40,831 nt of DNA from Oscillospiraceae bacterium. GTDB taxonomy: Bacteria; Bacillota; Clostridia; Oscillospirales; JAAYXM01. Below, one piece after another: positions 36,063 to 40,831 of the stretch (position 1 is the first letter of the stretch; each line of letters starts with the position of its first letter). A program made the translations under genes and the position numbers. A model generated the notes under the pieces. That model was not told where the DNA came from and did no database searches. It was given only the letters and a program-made list of their open reading frames with translations. The stretch is from assembly GCA_017409405.1 (NCBI GenBank), contig JAFQSU010000088.1, positions 1 to 40,831 on the forward strand, given 5' to 3'.

Positions 36063-37073
36063 TTATTTTTTTACAGGTCTGGACATAGTTTTTACCTGGT
36101 CAATGGTAAACAGTGTTTCGAGATCTCTTTCTCCGTTGTTGTACTTTACGATATCCTCGCAGAGCTTGATTACACAATACTGTCTTCTGTCTATTGTCGG
36201 TCCGCCCATATGCGGAATCGGGGTTACGTTTTCAAGGCTTCTGAGGGGTGAATCCTCAGCCGGCGGCTCAACTTCATACACATCAAGGGCGGCGTGAATT
36301 CTGCCCGTTTTAAGCACCTCACAAAGAGCCTCTTCATCAATGACCGCACCTCTTGCCGTATTGACAAGAAGAGCTCCGTCCTTCATTTTATCAAGCTGTT
36401 CCTTGCCGATCATGTGATAAGTCTTTTCGCTGAGTCCCTGATGGACTGAAACAATGTCACTCTTTTCAAACACTTCATTAAACTCAGCCTTTGTAACACC
36501 GTATTTTGCAGCTTCTTCTTCGGTAAGGTGTCTTGAGTTGACAAGTATATTGACGTTGAACGGCTTTAAGAAATTGACAAGCTTCTGAGCAATTGAGCCA
36601 AAGCCGATAAGACCGACAGTTCTGTTCATTACACCCTCAGTCTCAAAGTCCACCGGCTTCCAGCCGCCTTCTCTCATAACCTTTGCGTATTTAACAATTC
36701 TGCGAAGACCCGTCATTATATAGCAGAGACACCCCTCTGCAACAGACTCTGCAAATACACAGTTTGCGCCGAGCACCGTAATATTTTTATTGAAGATAGC
36801 TTCATCAACAACACCTGCAAGACTGCCTGCTGTATATGCCAAAATTTTAAGGCTGTCTGCCGCCTCAAGAATTTCTTCATCGTAAAACGTGCTGCGCCAG
36901 CCGCAGAAGACGATATCAATGCCCTTGAGCGCTTCTTTTAATTCTTCTTTTGTATAATCCCTGTCAAGTGGGTTATATGTAACGTTGCCGAGTTGTTCAA
37001 GGTATTTTTTTGATAAGGGGGTAAAAAACGTATCCCTTACAACCCCTTCCGGCATTGTAACGAGTATATTCAT
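36063..37073 (-). CDS. D-isomer-specific 2-hydroxyacid dehydrogenase
   Basis: 336 residues from ATG 37073, with AAGGTGAT before it; a TTG 18 bases upstream is rejected. NAD-binding signature VGLIGFGSIAQKL at 153-165, then VNTARGAVIDEEALCEVLKTG with the conserved catalytic-region Arg/Glu, and the late His in PIPHMGGPTIDRR (His-Met-Gly-Gly-Pro in place of the usual HxGxxT). Relatives include phosphoglycerate dehydrogenase and glyoxylate/hydroxypyruvate reductases; it lacks the ACT domain of long SerA. The substrate cannot be named from sequence. It is divergent from a sugar-phosphate isomerase-like gene, suggesting sugar-acid catabolism (inference). Confidence 0.92.
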   Translation of the reverse strand: MNILVTMPEGVVRDTFFTPLSKKYLEQLGNVTYNPLDRDYTKEELKEALKGIDIVFCGWRSTFYDEEILEAADSLKILAYTAGSLAGVVDEAIFNKNITVLGANCVFAESVAEGCLCYIMTGLRRIVKYAKVMREGGWKPVDFETEGVMNRTVGLIGFGSIAQKLVNFLKPFNVNILVNSRHLTEEEAAKYGVTKAEFNEVFEKSDIVSVHQGLSEKTYHMIGKEQLDKMKDGALLVNTARGAVIDEEALCEVLKTGRIHAALDVYEVEPPAEDSPLRSLENVTPIPHMGGPTIDRRQYCVIKLCEDIVKYNNGERDLETLFTIDQVKTMSRPVKK

Positions 37074-37111
37074 AACAAAATCACCTTCCAAAATTTTTCA
37101 ACATTGTCAAT

Positions 37112-37141
37112 ATTATAACGGAACAAGCGGTATTCTGTCAA
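37112..37141 (-). promoter_or_regulatory. Promoter of the 2-hydroxyacid dehydrogenase gene
   Basis: Minus strand TTGACA (37136-37141), 18 bp, TATAAT (37112-37117). Confidence 0.87.
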
Positions 37142-37218
37142 CCCCAAAGCACCGAATATCGTACATATTTGGTGTATAATTACCCTTTTTTACAAGCAAA
37201 GAAACATAATATTTATTG

Positions 37219-37247
37219 TTGACAAAATTTGCATTTTGTTTTATGAT
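37219..37247 (+). promoter_or_regulatory. Promoter of the sugar isomerase-like gene
   Basis: TTGACA (37219-37224), 17 bp, TATGAT (37242-37247), 41 bp before the start codon. Confidence 0.85.
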
Positions 37248-37288
37248 TTTAGTTATTGACCAAAAAAACAGAGATTGGAGCTTTTATA

Positions 37289-38065
37289 ATGATTAAATCG
37301 GGCTTATGTTCAGTCTCCTTCAGGAGCAAAACACCGGAGGAAATAATTTCACTTGCGGCAAAGGCAGGGCTTTCTTCAATAGAGTGGGCAAGCAATGCCC
37401 ACGTTAATGAAGGCGATGTTAATACCGCAAAGGAAGTCAAGAAAATGACAGAGGCTGCAGGACTTGAGGTTTCTTCTTACGGTTCGTATTTCTGTCTCGG
37501 CACCAAAACGGATATAGTTCCGTTTCTTGAAAGTGCAAAAGCTCTCGGCACAAACGAAATCCGTATATGGGCAGGAAAATCCCCTTCTGCGTATCATCTT
37601 CCCGAGCAGCGCGAATGGCTTGTAAACGAAGCTAAGAACATCAGCCGAAAGGCCGCAGATTACGGTATCACAATATCAACCGAATGTCACGCAAACACCC
37701 TCACAGACACCCCTGAAAGTTTGCTTCTTCTTATGGACGAAGTGGGCGAGCCTAACTTCCGTACATACTGGCAGGCGCTTCTTCACATCCCCGAAAGCGA
37801 ACAGCTCTCCTCTCTCAAGGCGGTTTATGCTTCCGGAAGGCTCACAAATCTGCACGTATATCATTTCAACTGTTGGGAATACGACAGAGAACAGCGTCTG
37901 CTTTCTGAGGCTTATGACAAGTGGCTCGAGCGCTTTATGGTATTCAAAAACGATGATACCGTGCGCTATGCAATGCTCGAATTCGTCAGGGGCGGCCTTG
38001 ACGAAAGTCTCCTTGCAGATGCAAAAACACTTAATGACCTCGTATCGGCGGTTAACCGAAAATAA
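37289..38065 (+). CDS. TIM-barrel sugar phosphate isomerase/epimerase (xylose isomerase-like)
   Basis: 258 residues from ATG 37289, with GGAG 9 bases before it; an upstream in-frame ATG has no good ribosome site. The AP-endonuclease-2/xylose-isomerase-like barrel is seen in LGTNEIRIWAGK (strand 4 region), ISTECHANTLTDTPES (metal-ligand Glu and His) and TNLHVYHFNCWEYDREQRL. Relatives isomerise or epimerise sugars, inosose or hydroxypyruvate. The divergent 2-hydroxyacid dehydrogenase suggests a shared pathway, but no substrate can be named. Confidence 0.88.
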   Translation: MIKSGLCSVSFRSKTPEEIISLAAKAGLSSIEWASNAHVNEGDVNTAKEVKKMTEAAGLEVSSYGSYFCLGTKTDIVPFLESAKALGTNEIRIWAGKSPSAYHLPEQREWLVNEAKNISRKAADYGITISTECHANTLTDTPESLLLLMDEVGEPNFRTYWQALLHIPESEQLSSLKAVYASGRLTNLHVYHFNCWEYDREQRLLSEAYDKWLERFMVFKNDDTVRYAMLEFVRGGLDESLLADAKTLNDLVSAVNRK

Positions 38066-38072
38066 ATATTGT

Positions 38073-38108
38073 GGGGCTGTAAAAGTTAATTTTACAGCCC
38101 CATTTTTT
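38073..38108 (+). terminator. Terminator of the sugar isomerase-like gene
   Basis: A perfect 12-bp stem (GGGGCTGTAAAA/TTTTACAGCCCC), a 5-base loop, and ATTTTTT. Confidence 0.92.
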
Positions 38109-38176
38109 ACAAATAAATTCTGCCTTCTCTGCATATATATTTTAAGGAAATCCCATCAGAGGAGGAAGAAAGACAC

Positions 38177-39109
38177 ATGAACAGCATTAAATTTCTGCCG
38201 GAAGGATCGCTTATACATACAGAACAAAATGCACAGCTCATTTCATCATACGAAAAGCTTATGTATGCAATGGAAAACGAGCTTATAATCGAAGGTATTG
38301 TTACCCTTTGCGACTCTGCACATAACCTGACCGTTGACCTTAACGGAATCACCGGAATAATACCTCATGCAGACACCGCTATAGGGATAGAGGACGGCTC
38401 CACACGCGAAATTGCGGTAATATCACGTGTCGGAAAACCTGTTGCCTGCACGATTCAAGGCATTGACGAGGAAAGCGGCAAACTCTTACTGTCAAGATGC
38501 AAAGCCCAAAAAGAAGCGCTGCGGCATTTGCTTACAGCTCTTTCTCCGGGAGATATTATTCCTGCAACCGTAACGCATCTGGAGCCTTTTGGTGCCTTTG
38601 TTGATATAGGTTGCGGAAACATTTCTCTTATAGGTATAGAATCGCTGTCGGTCTCGCGCATATCGCATCCCAAAGACAGATTTCACACAGGAGATGAGAT
38701 TTTCGCAGTAGTTACCGCTCTGGATTATGAAAAGCAACGTATATTTCTCTCCCACCGTGAGCTTTTGGGGACATGGGAGGAAAACGCAGAAAATTTTGAG
38801 ATTGGGCAAACGGTAACCGGCATAGTGCGCGGCGTCGAAGAATACGGAATTTTTATAGAGCTTGCGCCAAACCTTTCGGGACTTGCCGAATACCGCGAAA
38901 ACATCCGTGTGGGGGACCCGGTGTCGGTTTTTATAAAAAGCATTATTCCTGAAAAGATGAAAATCAAGCTCATAATAATCGACGTCTTCAACCGTTTGCA
39001 CAAGCGCTATATTAGACCGTCTGACTATGTTCTTACCTCAGGCAACATAAAGCAGTGGCGCTACTCTCCGAAAGCATGCACGCGAAAAGAAATAATAACA
39101 ACATTCTAA
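38177..39109 (+). CDS. S1-domain RNA-binding protein (ribosomal protein S1-like)
   Basis: 310 residues. Three OB-fold S1 regions: about 36-106 (diverged), 124-194 (best match, THLEPFGAFVDIGCG and RIFLSHRELL) and 208-269 (GIVRGVEEYGIFIELAPNLSGLAEY). The 40-residue tail is basic. Short S1-like proteins of this kind are widespread in Firmicutes; they bind mRNA or the ribosome, but this one's job is not known. It is not the IspH-S1 fusion found in some Clostridia. AGAGGAGGAAGAAAGACAC precedes the ATG. It is a single-gene unit. Confidence 0.88.
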   Translation: MNSIKFLPEGSLIHTEQNAQLISSYEKLMYAMENELIIEGIVTLCDSAHNLTVDLNGITGIIPHADTAIGIEDGSTREIAVISRVGKPVACTIQGIDEESGKLLLSRCKAQKEALRHLLTALSPGDIIPATVTHLEPFGAFVDIGCGNISLIGIESLSVSRISHPKDRFHTGDEIFAVVTALDYEKQRIFLSHRELLGTWEENAENFEIGQTVTGIVRGVEEYGIFIELAPNLSGLAEYRENIRVGDPVSVFIKSIIPEKMKIKLIIIDVFNRLHKRYIRPSDYVLTSGNIKQWRYSPKACTRKEIITTF

Positions 39110-39114
39110 AAAAG

Positions 39115-39156
39115 AAAAAAACGACATTCTTCTGAAAAAAGAATGTCGTTTTTTTT
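39115..39156. terminator. Bidirectional terminator between the S1 gene and tRNA-Gly
   Basis: A 10-bp core stem (ACGACATTCT/AGAATGTCGT) flanked by six A on the left and seven T on the right, so the U-tract works in either direction. It ends where the tRNA CCA begins. Confidence 0.9.
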
Positions 39157-39230
39157 GGAGCGGAAGACGAGATTCGAACTCGCGACTTTCACCTTGGCAA
39201 GGTGACACTCTACCACTGAGTCACTCCCGC
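39156..39230 (-). tRNA. tRNA-Gly (anticodon GCC), CCA encoded
   Basis: A 75-base cloverleaf on the minus strand. The acceptor arm GCGGGAG pairs with CTTCCGC (one G-U), the D-loop has AGTGGTA, the anticodon loop is TTGCCAA, the T-loop is TTCGAAT, and the discriminator T is followed by genomic CCA. Confidence 0.97.
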
Positions 39231-39243
39231 ATTTGCATATATT

Positions 39244-39271
39244 ATTATAACACATAAAACCGAAATGTCAA
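39244..39271 (-). promoter_or_regulatory. Promoter of tRNA-Gly
   Basis: Minus strand TTGACA (39266-39271), 16 bp, TATAAT (39244-39249), 13 bp before the mature tRNA. Confidence 0.85.
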
Positions 39272-39322
39272 CACAAAAATATTAAAATTTTATTTATTTT
39301 AATTTATTGCATTTGTCGTCTA

Positions 39323-39351
39323 TTGACTAATGAAAAACGTTCATGTATAAT
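39323..39351 (+). promoter_or_regulatory. Promoter of the DUF1015 gene
   Basis: TTGACT (39323-39328), 17 bp, TATAAT (39346-39351), 44 bp before the start codon. Confidence 0.85.
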
Positions 39352-39395
39352 CTCTTTATAATCTGTTTACATATACAAATTAAAGGAGTTTTTCT

Positions 39396-40661
39396 ATGAA
39401 CAACAAGGTCTTTTCTCCCGGAAGCATACTTCTTCCCAAAAGCGGAACGGATATGACAAAATGGAGCGTTGTCGCTTGCGACCAGTATACCTCCGAGCCT
39501 GAATACTGGAGTGCTGTTTCCGATTTTGTAGGAGATGCCCCCTCAACGCTTCATCTCACCTTCCCCGAAATTTATCTTGAGGACGGTGACACTTCTTCCA
39601 GAATTTCAAATATAAATGAAACAATGCTTTCGTATATTAACAACGGTATTTTCAGTGATGCTGCGGCAAAATACATCTATCTTGAGCGTGTTCAGCGCGA
39701 CGGCAAGGTTCGCCACGGAATCATGGGCGTTGTTGATCTCGAAGAATACGATTACATGCCCGGCTCACAGTCAAAAATACGAGCAACCGAGGGCACAGTG
39801 CTTGAACGTATCCCTCCGCGTGTTAAAATTCGTGAAAACGCTCACATGGAAATACCGCACATCATGCTTCTCATTGACGACAGCGAAAAGAGCGTTATCG
39901 AGCCGCTTGCCGATGCAAAATCCACCCTCGATGTCGCATACGACTTTTCACTCATGCAGGATTCCGGTAAGATATGCGGATACTTTGTAAACGAGTCAGA
40001 GGAAGCTCGTATTGATGCAGCCCTTGCCGCCCTTGCAGACCAGTCTGCATTTGACAAAAAGTACGGTGTTTCGGGCAAGGGTGTTCTCCAGTTTGCCGTC
40101 GGTGACGGAAACCACTCTCTCGCAACCGCCAAGGAATGCTGGAGAAAAATCAAAGAAACCCTCCCTGAATCCGAGCACTCCTCTCACCCTGCAAGATATG
40201 CTCTCTGCGAGCTTGTAAATCTCCACGATCCGGCTCTCGAATTTGAAGCAATCCACAGAGTCGTGTTTGATGTTGATGCTGATGATATGTACAACAAGCT
40301 TTCAGAGTATTATGAAATCACAGACGATGCAGAGCAGGTCTTTGATATGATAACAAAAACCGGTGTACGTCGCATCGGAATAGGAAATCCCAAATCCAAC
40401 CTCACTGTCGGTTCTCTGCAAAAATTCATTGATGACTACATCAAAGAAAACGGTGGCAGAGTTGACTACATCCACGGCGAGGAGGTCGTCCTGCGTCTGG
40501 GAAGTCAAGACAAAAACGTCGGATTCATCCTTCCGACCATCGCAAAGAGCGACTTATTCCCCACCGTTATCCGTGACGGTGTTCTCCCGAGAAAAGCGTT
40601 CTCCATGGGTCATGCATGGGATAAGCGTTTCTACCTTGAAGCAAGAATTATAAAAAAGTAA
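39396..40661 (+). CDS. DUF1015 family protein
   Basis: 421 residues, the usual length of this uncharacterised family. Characteristic segments are KWSVVACDQYTSEPEYW near residue 22, HLTFPEIYLEDGD near 52, and FAVGDGNHSLATAKECW near 233, the most conserved block. No known catalytic motif, signal peptide or membrane segment. In many Firmicutes the family gene is close to serine-pathway genes (serA/serC-like); here a 2-hydroxyacid dehydrogenase gene lies about 2.3 kb away, though not in one operon. No function can be assigned. AAAGGAG lies just before the ATG. Confidence 0.93.
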   Translation: MNNKVFSPGSILLPKSGTDMTKWSVVACDQYTSEPEYWSAVSDFVGDAPSTLHLTFPEIYLEDGDTSSRISNINETMLSYINNGIFSDAAAKYIYLERVQRDGKVRHGIMGVVDLEEYDYMPGSQSKIRATEGTVLERIPPRVKIRENAHMEIPHIMLLIDDSEKSVIEPLADAKSTLDVAYDFSLMQDSGKICGYFVNESEEARIDAALAALADQSAFDKKYGVSGKGVLQFAVGDGNHSLATAKECWRKIKETLPESEHSSHPARYALCELVNLHDPALEFEAIHRVVFDVDADDMYNKLSEYYEITDDAEQVFDMITKTGVRRIGIGNPKSNLTVGSLQKFIDDYIKENGGRVDYIHGEEVVLRLGSQDKNVGFILPTIAKSDLFPTVIRDGVLPRKAFSMGHAWDKRFYLEARIIKK

Positions 40662-40665
40662 CAGC

Positions 40666-40695
40666 AAAGACTGCAGGAAAAATCCTGCAGTCTTT
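40666..40695 (+). terminator. First hairpin after the DUF1015 gene
   Basis: A perfect 13-bp stem (AAAGACTGCAGGA and its complement) with a 4-base loop AAAA; it ends in TTT only. Confidence 0.75.
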
Positions 40696-40704
40696 CAGAC
40701 TGTC

Positions 40705-40755
40705 GAAGAACCTGAGTATGCGTTAAGCAAACATCGGGTTCTTCTTCGTTTTTAT
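40705..40755 (+). terminator. Second hairpin after the DUF1015 gene
   Basis: Arms GAAGAACCTGA and TCGGGTTCTTC (one G-U pair), a long loop, then TTCGTTTTTATT. It may back up the first hairpin. Confidence 0.55.
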
Positions 40756-40831
40756 TAAAAATACGATAAAACCGAGCATTTTTGAAGGTATATTATTCGC
40801 CCTCCATTTCCATTTTGCAAGCTTTTTAAGA
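40756..40831. other. Right edge without an identifiable gene
   Basis: A minus-strand frame is open from the right edge to a stop at 40723-40725, but its residues look like random translation and it would run through the terminator hairpin. No start codon with a ribosome site is seen on the plus strand. Confidence 0.4.

Noticed and set aside
37074-37091. TTG start for the 2-hydroxyacid dehydrogenase
   Set aside because: AAGGTGAT lies directly before ATG 37073, and the family N-terminus begins there.
40723-40831. C-terminal end of a minus-strand gene at the right edge
   Set aside because: The open frame is short, has an unlikely composition and runs through the hairpin that ends the DUF1015 unit; evidence is too weak for a CDS call.
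1-40831. CRISPR arrays, insertion sequences, prophage or attachment sites
   Set aside because: No evenly spaced repeats, transposase or integrase-like proteins, or tRNA-adjacent direct repeats were seen; the only tRNA is intact and flanked by its own promoter and terminator.

Overview
The window looks like chromosomal DNA of a Gram-positive, probably gut-associated Clostridia member (Bacillota, possibly Oscillospirales). The support is spoVG, an S-layer-homology (SLH) surface protein, LplB/LplC-type sugar permeases with a membrane-bound AraC regulator, a single-chain clostridial PurL, AGGAGG-type ribosome sites and TTGACA/TATAAT promoters. The taxonomic placement is inference; no ribosomal RNA gene is present. 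I see no phage, insertion sequence or CRISPR array.

Region 1 (1-9.66 kb) is a small surface-carbohydrate locus. A giant secreted heparinase II/III-like protein (cut by the left edge inside an SLH domain) and a second secreted multi-module protein share an N-terminal module, with patches of almost identical DNA. An AraC/cupin regulator lies between them. Both secreted genes carry the same 21-bp motif, exactly 8 bp upstream of the -35 box of a 17-bp-spacer promoter, which suggests one activator drives both.

Region 2 (9.71-22.90 kb) is a tightly packed minus-strand purine operon: purE-purC-purF-purM-purN-purO-AICAR transformylase-purD-purL-fhs. A consensus promoter leads into a ZTP (pfl) riboswitch whose 3' strand overlaps an intrinsic terminator. 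When 10-formyl-tetrahydrofolate is short, ZMP accumulates and should switch on both the pathway and fhs, which remakes the folate. Three points stand out: the two PurH activities are on separate genes (archaeal-type PurO plus a free transformylase), PurF has no N-terminal nucleophilic cysteine, and PurE is class I with no purK in the window.

Region 3 (22.9-27.9 kb) is envelope-related: murC with a CPBP membrane protease behind it, then spoVG and a MurG/UgtP-like glycosyltransferase on the opposite strand, and a convergent membrane acyltransferase. A nested inverted repeat separates the last two.

Region 4 (27.9-32.5 kb) holds two LplC/LplB-type sugar permease genes and, upstream, a membrane-anchored AraC sensor-regulator. 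No substrate-binding protein or ATPase gene is in the window.

Region 5 (32.5-40.8 kb) is housekeeping: an operon of a PLP aminotransferase, trpS and a TagO/WecA-like glycan initiator; a 2-hydroxyacid dehydrogenase divergent from a sugar-phosphate isomerase-like gene; a three-S1-domain protein; tRNA-Gly(GCC); and a DUF1015 protein. Most units have a recognisable promoter and a hairpin terminator.
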